From Brachionus plicatilis (lineage: Eukaryota > Rotifera > Eurotatoria > Ploima > Brachionidae): DNA of 64,000 nucleotides. The notes under the pieces were generated by a model that ran no database searches, was not told the origin of the DNA, and saw only the letters and a program-made list of their open reading frames with translations. The DNA lies in contig QEOQ01000214.1 of the NCBI GenBank assembly GCA_010279815.1, positions 1-64,000 on the forward strand. Reading direction: 5' to 3'. Position 1 is the stretch's first letter. Every line of letters begins with the position of its first letter. The translations under genes were made by a program, and so were the position numbers. Positions 1 through 10,600 of this stretch are shown one piece after another.

Positions 1-29
1 AATATATATACTTTTTTAGTTAATTTAAG

Positions 30-235
30 TTTTATCTTTGAGATTTTGAGTCTTAAAGAACAACAACTTTTTAAAGGGTTTGCTATTTTTGGAACCCTGG
101 GTGAAAAACATTTTTTTTTTGCCCCCTTCAAAAAAAATTTTTTTTTTGTGGTTTTCGAGGGCGTAGATTACGAATTTTGAGTCAAAAATGTTAAATTCAG
201 ATAGCACTAAAGTTTTGAATTTCGTGAACTTTAAT
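30..235. repeat. Dispersed repeat, copy 1 of 2
   Basis: This stretch is similar over about 200 bp to 16815-17010. Shared landmarks in the same order are TTTTTAAAGGGTT, a GGGT block, a run of C followed by A, CGTAG.TTACGAATTT, and TTCAGATA.CACT.AAGTTTT. No protein family is recognisable in it, and an ORF on the minus strand is low-complexity. It is probably a non-autonomous repeat whose ends I cannot define. Confidence 0.6.
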
Positions 236-246
236 TTTTCATCAAC

Positions 247-545
247 TAATATTGGCAATTTGAAGTGAATGGTCAATATTTTATGCTCTAAATGGTCAAA
301 TCAGACAAAAACTATTAAAAAAATTTTTAATTCTTAATAGAAATAATGTATAGATACATTTTTGGATTTAGCATACTATGTTATAGAAAAATATAAACTC
401 TGCAATATCAAAATGTACAATGCTGAATGGACACCATCGAAATGATGCTATTTTAAGTGGATAATTTTTGCAGACTTTTGCAGATTTTACTTTAAAATTT
501 AACAAAGTTTTTTATAGCCAAAAATTTTTCTCTGTACTAATTCTA
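247..545 (+). repeat. Dispersed repeat carrying the uninterrupted (empty) transposon site
   Basis: Bases 247-360 match 1122-1210 joined to 3729-3765, that is, the two flanks of the Merlin-like element. Here the sequence runs straight through (..TTAATTCTTAATAGAAATAATGTATAG..). After about 365 the two copies differ by a deletion of roughly 110 bp in the other copy and then match again (CTTTTGCA.ATTTTA, AATTTAACAAAGT). It is the paralogous empty site for the element at 1211-3720. Confidence 0.75.
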
Positions 546-1121
546 TTGAAAAATTAAAATTTATTTTATAGTTTTAGTTTTATTTGATCATTTTTGAGCA
601 TCAGCAATTAATTATAAACTTTAACTTGCCCTAATATTCACCTAAGAATATGTAAGCTTACTAAAAATAATGTAAAATTACGTAATTTAGTACATTCTAC
701 ACATTTTATATAAACACTGTGTATGAATAATTATCTTTTAAATTAAAGAGAAAAAAATTTGAAAAAATTGCCTCAATTTTAATGCAATTTTAGTTAGAAA
801 AAAAAAAGCTTTTAAAACTCGGAGGTCTTCTAGTGGAATATGCCTGTTTTTGACATAAATAAATTCGACAGGTAAATTTTGGACTACAGTTATAACGACA
901 TCTATAATTTGGACAGATAACCTTTATTTTGACTTGTATGAATTAGACAAAAAATACAGAAATTTATAAATTAAAAAATATTTGAAAAAATACTAAAATG
1001 TATCTAAATGAATTATAACATCGATATCCGAATTTATTGACACGTTTTTAAAATAGAGTACTCTAACATTGCTTTTTTAAAATCAATCAATTAGTGACAT
1101 GTCACTAAATTCGGTTGCTAA

Positions 1122-1210
1122 CTAATATTGGCAATTTGAAGTGAATGGTCAATTTTTTATGCTCCAAATGGTCAAATCAAACAAAAAGTATTATAAGAAT
1201 TTCTATTTCC
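1122..1210 (+). repeat. Left flank of Merlin-like insertion, with 8-bp target duplication
   Basis: This is the left half of the second copy of the 247-545 repeat. The last 8 bp, 1203-1210 (CTATTTCC), are repeated exactly at 3721-3728, directly outside the other end of the element. An 8-9 bp duplication is usual for Merlin/IS1016-type transposons. Confidence 0.85.
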
Positions 1211-1329
1211 GGGTCTAGTGGATAGTGTTATCAGTTGATAACAAAAAATGTTATCAAAGTCCTCACCACCGATTATGTTATCAACTTGATAACATATTAT
1301 GTTATCAAGAAATTTAGTTATCAACCTTG

Positions 1330-1462
1330 ATAACAATATATTTTAAATGATAACAAAATTTTTGATTTGATAACAAAATTTTTTTTTTGATAACAAAATT
1401 TTTGTCTTGATAACAAAATTATTGTCTTGATAACAAAATTATTGTCTTGATAACAAAAATAT
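1330..1462 (+). repeat. Left subterminal GATAAC array
   Basis: There are six or more units of about 20 bp with core TTGATAACAAAATT, all in the same orientation, spaced by T-rich or GTCTTGA linkers. They lie just inside the inverted repeat and do not pair with the right array as inverted copies. Likely transposase binding sites by analogy with other DNA transposons (inference). Confidence 0.75.
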
Positions 1463-1629
1463 AATTTTTCTAAACATTGCAGAAATAAATTTTTTTTAAA
1501 TGAATCATCAAAATTGAAAATAATAAAATTTTTATTTCAAATTTTAAATTTCGAATGAATTATCAAAATTGAAAAAAATTAAATTATTATTTACTTTTCG
1601 AAAAAGACTTTTTCAATTTACATTAAAAA

Positions 1630-3388
1630 ATGAATAAGGAAAATATTCTAGAATCACTGGAATATATAACTTACCAAAAATTGTTCCAATTTGGTTTAGT
1701 TTTGCCACCGAGAGAATGCAACAATGCTAAATGTAATAAAAAAAACGAAACTATGCAACCTTATATTCAAAAAAGAAATAAGGAAGCTAAAAACAAATTG
1801 CTTTATTGGCGATGTTCAGCTTGTGGTAGATCCAAAACAGCTTTTGACGAATCATTTTTTTCATTATTTAAAAAGTCACCTCGTATAATTGAGGCTTTGA
1901 TAAAGTGTTGGTCTGGACAATTAACGATTGCTAAAAGTATTAGTATGATTGAAATGAATTTAGACGAAAAAGTGGGAAAGGATGTGATCGGGACACTTTT
2001 TTATCGTCTAAGACAAATGTGTAGTTTAGGAATTGGAAAAAAAAGCTTAGAATTAGGTGGAAACGGAAAAATTGTTGAAATTGACGAGTCCCTATACGCT
2101 CGTGTCAAATTTAATAAAGGAAAAGATCTTAAAAGAAGTCAAGTTTGGGTGTTTGGTTTAGTGGAACGAAACGACCCGGAAAGCAAATGTTATATGACCA
2201 TTGTACCGGATCGTGAAGCTATAACATTACTACAAATTATTTATACTATATGTCGGTCAGGTACAATTATTTACTCCGATTGTTGGAGTTCATACAACAA
2301 AATTTGCAAATTAAAAAAATTTGAAGCATCAAACTGTAAACCACACTTATAATTTTATAGATCCTGATTCAGGTTATTTTTTATTCAGGTTGATTTTAAT
2401 TCAATTACCTTATGATTAATGTTTAAATTTTTTTAAGGTACTTGTACCAACAAAATTGAAAGCCTTTGGCGAAGCTGTAAACAAAAATTCAAAGAAATGA
2501 ATGGTTGTAACCGGTCAATGATTCAATCATACATTGACGAATACGTTTGGAGGTACAATAACAACTGTACTACTAATCGTAAACTTGCTTTTGAGTTGAT
2601 TATGGGTGAAATTTCTAATTATTACAAGCCTGGAACTGAGTAAATAATACTAAAAATAAAAATATATACATAAAATTATATAAATTTAATTTATGTTTTA
2701 TTAACCAAGCCTTAAACTATTTGAAGAAAATTACCACAAGTGTGTTCCTCAAGACGATGAGGTTTTCGATTTTGATTCTCAATCAGGATCGGAAACAGGG
2801 TCCGAAAAAGATTTAGACGAAGCTGAATTCAATGAGGAAGATGATCTTGTCGGTGGTTCTAATGATGTTGAAGATGAAGAGGTTGAAGATGAAGAGGTTG
2901 AAGGTGAAGAGGTTGAAGAAGAAGAGGTTGATGATGATGGTGAAGAGGCGTTAGTCGATAGAGTTGAGGACGAAGATACTACTGTTTATGGCCAATCTTT
3001 GACAGGCTCAAGCACAACTAAAGCTGATAATTTAGCGATGTCAGATAGTGTTTGTGATGCTGAAGATATTAGTAATGATACAGAAGAAGAAAGTAGTAGT
3101 CTAAACAAGCAAAAAAGATCCGATTTGCAAATATATTTAAGCAATGAAGACAAAATCAATAAGCTAAATACTCAAATGGCTAATTTGGCATGTGACATTA
3201 AAAAAAAAGCAATAAGTTGTGAATTAGAATCCTTGGAAATACCTACTACTTCAAGTGAATCTAACGAAGAAATTAAACGTGCTTTAAGCAATAAAAAAAA
3301 TCCAACTCCTTGTCCAGAATGTGGAGCTTACATGGAAGGAAGCCGAGGAGTAAAATTACACATGTCTCGTTCGCATAAAAAAGTTTAG
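1630..3388 (+). CDS. ISXO2-like (Merlin) transposase with C-terminal acidic tail and C2H2 zinc finger; one frameshift
   Basis: Rebuilt from three exons: 1630-2372, 2438-2639 and 2710-3388, with GT-AG introns of 65 and 70 bp whose phases match. The protein would be about 540 residues. An N-terminal zinc ribbon has C30, C35, C62 and C65. The DDE core shows EIDES (D152), YSDCW (D217) and, in exon 2, the family's third acidic motif NKIESLW. Exon 3 is strongly acidic (repeated EEV units) and ends in a C2H2 finger with spacing C-x2-C-x12-H-x4-H and sequence CPECG..LHMSRSH. Near 2325-2340 the frame slips by one base: the open frame ends PHL-stop, while the family motif NHTYNFIDPDSG continues in the next frame, consistent with a 1-nt insertion. 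DDE transposases cut at the inverted repeats and rejoin the DNA. The finger is not usual for this family as I know it. Confidence 0.85.
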
Positions 3389-3474
3389 TAAAAGACTTAA
3401 ATTTAAAGAAAAATTTTTTTTCATAAAAATAAGATTGATTAATTTCGTGATTTATTATAATAAAAAAGTATAAC

Positions 3475-3600
3475 AAAAATTTGAAATTGATAACAAACTT
3501 TTTTTTTTGATAACAAAATTTTTTTTTTGATAACAAAAATTTTTGGTTGATAACATTTTTTTGTAATTGATAACATTTTTGTTATCTAATATTTAGAAAA
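3475..3600 (+). repeat. Right subterminal GATAAC array
   Basis: At least five TTGATAAC units are separated by poly-T spacers and followed by the inverted repeat. The units face the same way as those of the left array, so the array is directly, not invertedly, repeated at the two ends. Confidence 0.7.
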
Positions 3601-3720
3601 AAATATTTGATAACTAAATTTCTTGATAACATAATATGTTATCAAGTTGATAACATAATCGGTGGTGAGGACTTTGATAACATTTTTTGTTATCAACTGA
3701 TAACACTATCCACTAGACCC

Positions 3721-3840
3721 CTATTTCCTAATAGAAATAATGTATAGATAGATTTTTGGATTTTTGGACTTTTGCACATTTTATCTTAAGATTTAACAAA
3801 GTATTTTAAAACCAAAAATTTACCATTATACGGATTTAGG
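3721..3840 (+). repeat. Right flank of Merlin-like insertion
   Basis: It begins with the second copy of the CTATTTCC target duplication and then continues the repeat seen uninterrupted at 247-545 (TAATAGAAATAATGTATAGAT...). It has an internal deletion relative to that copy. Confidence 0.8.
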
Positions 3841-3854
3841 CATATTTGTAGAGC

Positions 3855-4500
3855 CTGATATGAAATGCAAACACCAAGATCAAGTGTGTGCAAACAAAGC
3901 ATCAAGAATGCTTGGACTTTTAAAAAACACATTTGAGAGCCGTGAAAGTGAATTATGGAAGAGGCTTTGCATGTGTTACGTTAGACCACATCTTGAGTTT
4001 GCAGTGCCAATATGGAGTCCACCAAACATATCGGAGGTCATTGTCTTAGAGAAGGTTCAACGGAGAGCAACTAAAATACCAACCGTTAATAGAAACATTG
4101 GTTATGAGACAAGATTGAAAAGGATGGACCTTACTTCGCTAGAAATGCGAAGAAAAAGGGGAGATTTAATCCAATTTTATAAAATAATAAACCGTATTGA
4201 GCATGTGAATTTATACTTTTAGCCAGTTTTCAAGACAAGTTTAGATATAGTGGGCCCAGCGGCAAAGACAAGAGGTCATATAAAAAGAGTGAGACCACAA
4301 AGTTTCACATCCAAGGAAATAAATGATTATCATAAGAGCGTAAACGCAAGAATGCACTTTTTTTCAAATAGAGTGTCTGGCTGGTGGAAAATGTTGCCAA
4401 ACTGCATTGTTGTAAATAACAACGAATACTGTAAATAAATTTAAAGCCAGATTAGATGGCTGGTTGTCAATCAAGGGGGAAAGGCTGGTCTAGAAGCACC
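3855..4500 (+). pseudogene. Non-LTR retrotransposon (LINE) reverse transcriptase, C-terminal fragment
   Basis: The reading frame 3860-4222 encodes the region after the RT palm of jockey/CR1-like LINEs. Typical motifs are ANKASRMLGLLK, YVRPHLEFAVPIWSP, LEKVQRRATK and LEMRRKRGDLIQFYKI. A second piece in another frame (4250-4438) continues with SKEI..FFSNRV..WW..LP. It is followed, after another frame change, by FKARLDGWLSIKGE. Stops and frameshifts make it a dead, 5'-truncated copy. About 350 bp of AT-rich 3' sequence follow, ending near 4860 in an AAATAAA-type tail. Related fragments are at 20615-21284 (-) and 62160-63640 (+). Confidence 0.85.
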
Positions 4501-5129
4501 GAGTTAATTATTTAGGAAACGTTATTATTACTATTTCATTTATATGTTTTTATATTTTTTGTTTTATATTATTAGTTTTGCTAGGTACAATATTCTATTT
4601 GGTCTGTATTAGTGTTAAATTATTATATAGAAAGACTAAGACTTAAATTTTGAAATTGTACTGCTATAGCTGGACATTACTATGTTGCAGCTTTTGGGTA
4701 AGATCCACGCAGTATTACTCCTACTACTCCTTAAATTGATTTAAAAACTTTAAAACATGTAGGCTGAAAAAGGGCTTTTGTCCGCTCGAAACTGTCCAGG
4801 AATCTTACTCAAAAATTATTTTTTCAAATAAATAAAAATAAATAAAATAATTTGTCTAAACTAATTATGTCGAATTTGTATCTGCCGAAATTAACTTGTC
4901 GAAAACAGTTACAACCCTTCTATTGTTAAGTACATACGAAGCCAGAATTTTTTTGATATTTTTAGATTAAAAAATGACTGAGTTGTTTTTTAAAACTTTT
5001 TTCTTTTACTGGTTTTAACTCATTGGCAATAAGTCAACAATTTCCACCTTCAAAATAAAGTAGTGATTTGATAATAGGATCCATGGTAAATTTACGCAAG
5101 AATACGTAAATTTACGTAAAACAAAAATT

Positions 5130-5375
5130 GTAAAAAATGGTAAATTAACTAAATTTTACGTAAATAGAAGTAAAATAACCAATTTTTATGTTAAATTATG
5201 TAAAAAATTAAATTAAAAAAAAAAATTCAGAAGTCAAAATCTAATTTTTGACAAAATTTTATGAAAAACATCAAAATTTGAGATTTTTTTGGCATTTTTG
5301 GATTTTACATAATTTAACGTAAAAATTGGTAATTTTACTTCTACTTACGTAAAATTTAGTTAATTTACTATTTTT
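5130..5375. repeat. Inner palindrome of the foldback element
   Basis: The arms 5138-5205 and 5305-5372 pair. Both contain TAAATTAACTAAATTTTACG, AAGTAAAATAACCAATTTTT and a TTAAATTATGTAAAA-type end in inverse orientation. This would fold into a long hairpin with a short loop. No coding sequence is seen. Confidence 0.65.
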
Positions 5376-5601
5376 AGTGATGTTGGTTTTGCTTGGTTCT
5401 GTGGTTAGCCAGATATTGGTTAACCAAAAACCTATAAAAAGTCGGCTAGGCAAAAATTAAGTTAAAATTTGTTTTTGTAAATTTTAGTCTCGGTTTAAGC
5501 TAAAAAATAATTCATTTTAATGGTTTATTCAAAATGATTCTTCAAGAATAAATTTTAAAAAAAGATATAATAAATTTTTTATTTTTAGGCTAGGAGGAAA
5601 A

Positions 5602-5826
5602 GTGCGACATAATACAAATAAGATAGAATTGCTAAAAAACAAGGGGATTGTGAAAAAGTTTAAGGAGCTTCATCACAAAATCTATTCAATTATTAAAAGA
5701 GAGATTTACTTGTTTATTCCTAGACTCATTTTTCACAACTCTTTAATGATAGTTACAATAGATAAACAACTTTTAGATCAAAAATGTCTAAAAGAAAAAT
5801 TACCAGATGTGTTAAACTTGAATTAA
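5602..5826 (+). CDS. Short ORF inside nested element, unrecognised
   Basis: A 74-codon open frame lies after an acceptor-like TTTTTATTTTTAG and before the C-run MITE. It is lysine- and isoleucine-rich with no motif I recognise. It could be a remnant exon of the transposase of the GTTGGTTAACCAA element, or chance in AT-rich DNA. Confidence 0.2.
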   Translation: MRHNTNKIELLKNKGIVKKFKELHHKIYSIIKREIYLFIPRLIFHNSLMIVTIDKQLLDQKCLKEKLPDVLNLN

Positions 5827-5879
5827 TTTTGAGTCAACCATTTTTGGCTAACCGAATTTTTGGTTGGTATTTTATGAAT

Positions 5880-6490
5880 TTTCCCCCCGTAAAAATTCCC
5901 CCGTAAATTTTTCCCCTTTTTTATTTTCCCCTTTACTGAAATTCCCCTTTTTAAAAATTTAATTCTATGAACAATATTATTTTTTTAAATCTTCTTTAGA
6001 AAAAATTTTACTGGTCACAATATTTAATTTGATTTTTGAAAAAACAGACAAAAAAATATATTATTTGATTATATTCTTAAATTTTTAAAATGGTAAAAGT
6101 TAAATTTGTAAAAAAAAAATTAAAAATTTCAAATTTGAATTTTAAAATAAATATAAATTATAAAAAATGAAATTATCGAATTTACTTAAATTTTTACGAG
6201 TAAATATTAATTAATTGAATTAGCACAAAGGTGTTTATCAGGAATTATTGAAGATAAATATGTCGCTTTTTAAACTTTTTTTTAGCGTATTCGTAAAACT
6301 ATAAAGTGTTTTTTGATTAGATCATTTTATTATTTTTCGCTTTTTTTCAATTTAATTACTCAAAAATGTTTAAAAATGATAAATTATTTGATTAATTATA
6401 AAAGGGGAATTTTTTTATAGGGGAAATCAATTAAGAGGGAAAATCTTTAATGGGGAAATTTTAAAAGGGGAAAATTTGGAGGGGGAATAT
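5880..6490. mobile_element. MITE with C-run/G-run inverted ends
   Basis: The left arm carries repeated CCCC blocks (CCCCCCG, CCCCCG, TTTCCCC, TTCCCC) and the right arm the mirror-image GGGG blocks (AAGGGGAA, AGGGGAAA, AGGGGAAAA, GAGGGGGAAT). The interior is almost pure AT without an ORF. The ends pair over about 90 bp with loops. It lies inside the GTTAACC element. Confidence 0.65.
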
Positions 6491-6543
6491 CCATGTAAAA
6501 TCTTTTTGGTTAACCAAAATTTACAAAATTGGTTAACCAAGTA

Positions 6544-7398
6544 CAGTGCACTCGCGCTATAACGATTCGCTTTATTACGAATATCGCGCTACAGCGAATG
6601 ATGTATAAGCCCCGATTTCCTCTCCATTCAAATCAATGGCTAACAAAATATCATATTACGAATATGAAATTATGAAAAATTCGCTACTGCGAATGGGAAA
6701 TCAAAGCCCACTGCTTGGGACAGCGTGGCACCATCTACAATATCAGCATGCTTTAGAAAAGGAGGATTCAAAAAATCGTCTAATTTGGATATCATTGAGT
6801 CTATTGACAACAATCAGCTAGAGTTTGAGAAACTAGGTTCAGTGTTGACAAACAAAATTGTGAATTTTGACAAATATGCCTATCGACATTGTGATGATTT
6901 GGTTCCTTCTGATGAGACATACAGCGATGATTTAGTTGCATTGGCACAAGGTGAGCAAACCGAAGAAGCAGAACCATCCCTAACCATAGAAACAGAAACA
7001 GAGTTTATAAGCAAAGAAAAAGCAATCGCCGGACTGAATACAGTTAGAGAATATTTTATGAATAGCAAAGAAGACTGTAGAAATGAGATAAATTCAGTCT
7101 TCAAACTCATCGCCTTTATTCAATCAATCGAATCAAAAAAACAATCGAAAATCACAAGTTTTTACAGTTTATCTAATTAGTTTATTTAATTTTTTCTTAT
7201 TTTTATTGTTTATGTTAATTACTTTGTGTTTTCTTATCTTATTTTGTCAATAAATAACTAAAAAAATCTATCAACCGCCCAATTATACAATTTTTTTTAA
7301 ACACCAATCAATTAACATGGAAAATTTGATATAACGATTTTTCATATAACGAATGACATTATAAAGTCCCGCTCATTCGTTGTAGCGCGAGTGCACTG
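6544..7398 (+). mobile_element. pogo/Tigger-like element, internally deleted
   Basis: An 855-bp element begins CAGTGCACTCGCGCTATAAC and ends with the inverse (..GTAGCGCGAGTGCACTG). It is flanked by the TA duplication (6542-6543 and 7399-7400) expected for Tc1/mariner-superfamily elements. It retains only the C-terminal part of a pogo/jerky-type transposase (6713-7180). A relic of the same C-terminus is at 37890-38110 (-). Confidence 0.85.
6713..7180 (+). pseudogene. pogo/Tigger transposase C-terminal remnant
   Basis: The frame reads AWDSVAPSTISACFRKGGF, the typical join after the DDE domain in Tigger/jerky transposases, followed by an acidic region and a helical tail (REYFMNSKEDC..EINSVFKLI). 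The HTH and DDE domains are absent, so this cannot be a working transposase. The open frame is still intact, which suggests a fairly young deletion derivative. The paralogous relic at 37.9 kb shares REYFM.SKEDC..EINSVFKLIA.IQ. Confidence 0.8.
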
Positions 7399-7632
7399 TA
7401 GTCAATAACCAACATCACTACTATTTTTTACAATTCTTGTTTTACGTAAAAAATAGTATAATTACCATGGATCCTATTATCAAATCACTACTGTACATTA
7501 AATTTACAAGAATTTAAATTAAAGCTTTGAAACAAAAATTTATTTTATTTTTTATCTTTTGGCGAAATCTTACAAATAAAAAAAAAAAGAAAAGGAAACT
7601 AGAAATTTATTTATTTTCCAAATGTTCTTTGT

Positions 7633-10600
7633 TCAGTCCAATTTGATATAGGTTTCATCTATATTGAATTCGTCGATGTTAATAGTGAGCTGAGCATTGT
7701 AGCTTTCTTTGCCGATAGAACGAACACAATCTTCGAACGAGTCTTTCATTGTTCCCAATGACTTGAGAGTTTCGTTGTACAAGCTCTGATCGGTCTTTAA
7801 TTTCAGCATCTTAATAAGAGCTATTTCACTAGCTAGTCGAATATTGGACGCCTTCTCTCTGGTGCCGTTCACAAGCATCGGCACAAAAGTTCTAATCAAT
7901 TCGTTGTCAAACGCTTTCTCATTTACCGTGCTCAAGTAGATCACAACCTGAACTAGCAACAGCTTTATGTCGTTTGAATTTTGGTTGATGCATCTCGCCA
8001 AAGCAGTGACCAAATTAATGTCCGATTTTAGCTCATTGCCAATGTTTTGGCTCAAAAGAAAACAACATGCTCTGATTGAACTCATGCACACAGCCGCATT
8101 TTCCGACTGAGAACACAATCTGAGAAATGCTAGCAATTTTTGCTCAAATCTCAGGCACTTTGAGGCCGAGACTTGCAGGGCCGAGGCAGCAAGCATGCAG
8201 TGTGATTGGAGAAAGACGGACTGTTTAGCTGCATATTTTTCATAGTCAATTAGATCAAGAAAAATAAGCTCAAAGTCTTTGACGTCCATCAGACCCAACA
8301 AAGAGCCAAGTATTCCCGAACTAACTGAACGAATCGACTGCTCTGTTGAATAAAAATATTCTTTTTCTTTTAGAACACTGAACATTTGCTTATTTGTCTC
8401 AATGTTCAGCTTGGAGCCAACTGATATCATGCACAATCGAATTGTGTTCAAGTATGTTTCCTTTATTTGCAGGTCAAGGGCATTTTTGCACATTGTTAAA
8501 ATATCATTGATGATAGCGTCCATTTTGGGGTTCATCTCAAGCAGCTTGGCCAGCGCATAGCCAGATTTTAGTCTCACATTTCTGTTGTTGTCAGACAGGT
8601 TTTTGATAAAGGTGGGCTGAAGCTGAGGCAAAAAGGGCTTTAGTGTGAGTCTAACTTTGAGAAGGAGGAGATAAATGGCGTCCAAAATGGCCGATTTAAC
8701 GCTCCAATTGTACCGCTCGCCCAGAATTCGAATCAAAGGACCAGTAATGGCCATGACACTTGACTTGAGAGACTCGCCATCGGACAACTTGATGCACTCG
8801 CAGAGAATCTGGGCTGATTGTTCTTTGATGTCTGGCGAGCCGTTCAAAAGGCCCTCTTTGAATATTGGCAGGATGCAGGAGATGCCCTTTTTGGCCAGGC
8901 AAAATCCGGGCAAATGCATGAACTCTAGTGACTGATGGCTTAGATTGTAGATTAGATTTAGATTTTGGCTGTGAAGCTTGGTGAACGAGCGAAGCGACTG
9001 ACGGACTATAGGAAGTCTCAGTGTGAGGCCTGTGCCACTCAGCCGCTGAATTATGTGATTGACGCACAGCCAGGCTTTTTCTAAAATTATCTTGTCTGCT
9101 TCGGCGAATAGGCCTAGCAGTGACTTGAGAAGCTCGTCATAATAGTCCGAATAGTCGGCTGATGTTTTTGAGCAAAACCAGCCGAGCATGTCCAGTGCGG
9201 CTGATTTGATCAATACTGACTTTTCGGCATGAGTTGCATTGTGGATTAGCTCGTTGACCAAAGTTTTCACTCCATCTGGGTCTTCGATGGACAACAGCAA
9301 TTGTTCACATTCATAAATCCATTTGGGGCTCTCCGAGTCGGTTGACTGCTCAGTATTCAAAGTGGCATTGCTAGAAATAGCTGACAAAGCCTGCAGCAGC
9401 GACACCAAAACTTTGCTCAAGTGTTTGCCCAGAACTTCAGTATTTGTAGCGCAGCAAAGTTTACAAAGAGCGTTTATATTTATTGGCGGTGTGGTCAAAT
9501 GTGGTATGAGGAATGGCAGAATGGCACGGCTTTTGACCAGCATTATCTGCTTCAAAGCATCCAAGGCCCTCTCGGACCTTTCTTTGTCACTACTTTTCAT
9601 TTCATCATACAAACTTAGACACACTTCTTCCAAAGCCTTGACACCAATCATCGAGTGAAGGCTGTCAAACGTTTTGGCAGCGTTTGATCTGACTTGGGCC
9701 GAGCGATCCATCAACGCTTGTCTAACAGTCGGAATCAAATTGTCCGAAAATATGAGCACATTGTCTCGGCTAATGTTGGCCATTATTTCACTCAGCGCAA
9801 TGCAGACACCTTGTCGCTGGGCCGAGCTCTCTGTGTTCAGGCCTTTTTCCAATATGGGCAAGATGTCCGGCAAAATTCTCTCGCCCAGCTTCTTGACAAT
9901 GTCGACCAGAGTGGTCGCCGCTATCTGCCGCTTGTCATTGTTCGGGCTGGACAAACAGCTGAGCAAAATGTGAAACAGGGTGGACAGAATTTCTTTGAGA
10001 GTTTTGGGCGTATTGGAGACAATCACTTTCCAGATGTGCAGCGCTGCCTGTCTCACCTGCAGCGATGTGTCAGATCTTCCCATGTACAAGCCAGAATAGA
10101 TTCTGTTCCTCCTCTCTTTTCCCAGCGAGTTTATGATCGCAATGGAGCCTTTTTCTGTGCCAAAGTTGTCATCTTCATGCGCACTCTCCGTGGTCATTTT
10201 GCCAACCACACCGCTAATCTTGTACAGCAAATCTCCCAACAGCTGCACACTCGAAAATCTAATTCTCCAATTCAAGTCGAACAGGCCCTTTTCCAGCTCG
10301 GGCAAAAACAAACTAATGGCACAATCGGCATACATGTTGACAATTCTTTGTCCGGCCTTGATCGATGTGTCTCGCAAAAATTCCGAGTCATCGGCCAAAG
10401 CTTTCAGAATGGGCTGAATGATCAGACCAATGTAGGGAATAAAAGCATCGCCGAACGTAAGTGGCAAATAGATGAACATCATGAGGTAGCCATCTCTGAT
10501 AAATGGCGACAAGTCTGTCTGAATGGCCCGCTCGATTATTTCGGGCATTGATTTTTCCAGCTTTTCGACCCCCAACGCGCCAAACACTTCACTGAGTCCC

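Larger units (their letters stand above)
1211..3720 (+). mobile_element. Merlin-like (ISXO2/IS1016-type) DNA transposon, near-complete
   Basis: The 2510-bp element starts GGGTCTAGTGGATAGTG and ends with the inverse, CACTATCCACTAGACCC. The inverted repeats run for about 100 bp and include matching GATAAC palindromes and a shared GGTGGTGAGGAC block. It is flanked by a perfect 8-bp duplication, CTATTTCC. Inside is one ISXO2-type DDE transposase gene with two small introns (1630-3388). Between termini and gene on both sides lie arrays of TTGATAACAAAATTTT units. A 694-bp relative with the same termini is at 51397-52090. The clean termini and duplication suggest recent insertion; a single frameshift in the transposase suggests this copy may be inactive, unless it is an assembly error. 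Confidence 0.9.
5058..7493. mobile_element. Composite foldback element (TTACGTAA family) hosting nested insertions
   Basis: The outer ends are inverted repeats: the left reads AGTAGTGATTTGATAATAGG then ATCCATGGTAA, and the right is its complement ending at 7493. Both ends are flanked by TA (5056-5057 and 7494-7495). Inner parts of the arms also pair (TTACGTAAAACAA.AATTGTAAAAAAT). Other insertions sit inside: a GTTGGTTAACCAA-type inverted repeat (about 5380-5430 and 6510-6540 plus 7401-7415), a C-run/G-run element (5880-6490) and a pogo-like element (6544-7398). The termini resemble those at 14196 and 16446. Confidence 0.7.

Noticed and set aside
25..276. 83-codon minus-strand ORF
   Set aside because: Low-complexity K/F-rich translation of A/T runs within a dispersed repeat.
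1330..1462. CRISPR-like array of regular TTGATAAC units
   Set aside because: Spacers are T-rich and not unique, the host is an animal, and the units lie inside transposon ends.
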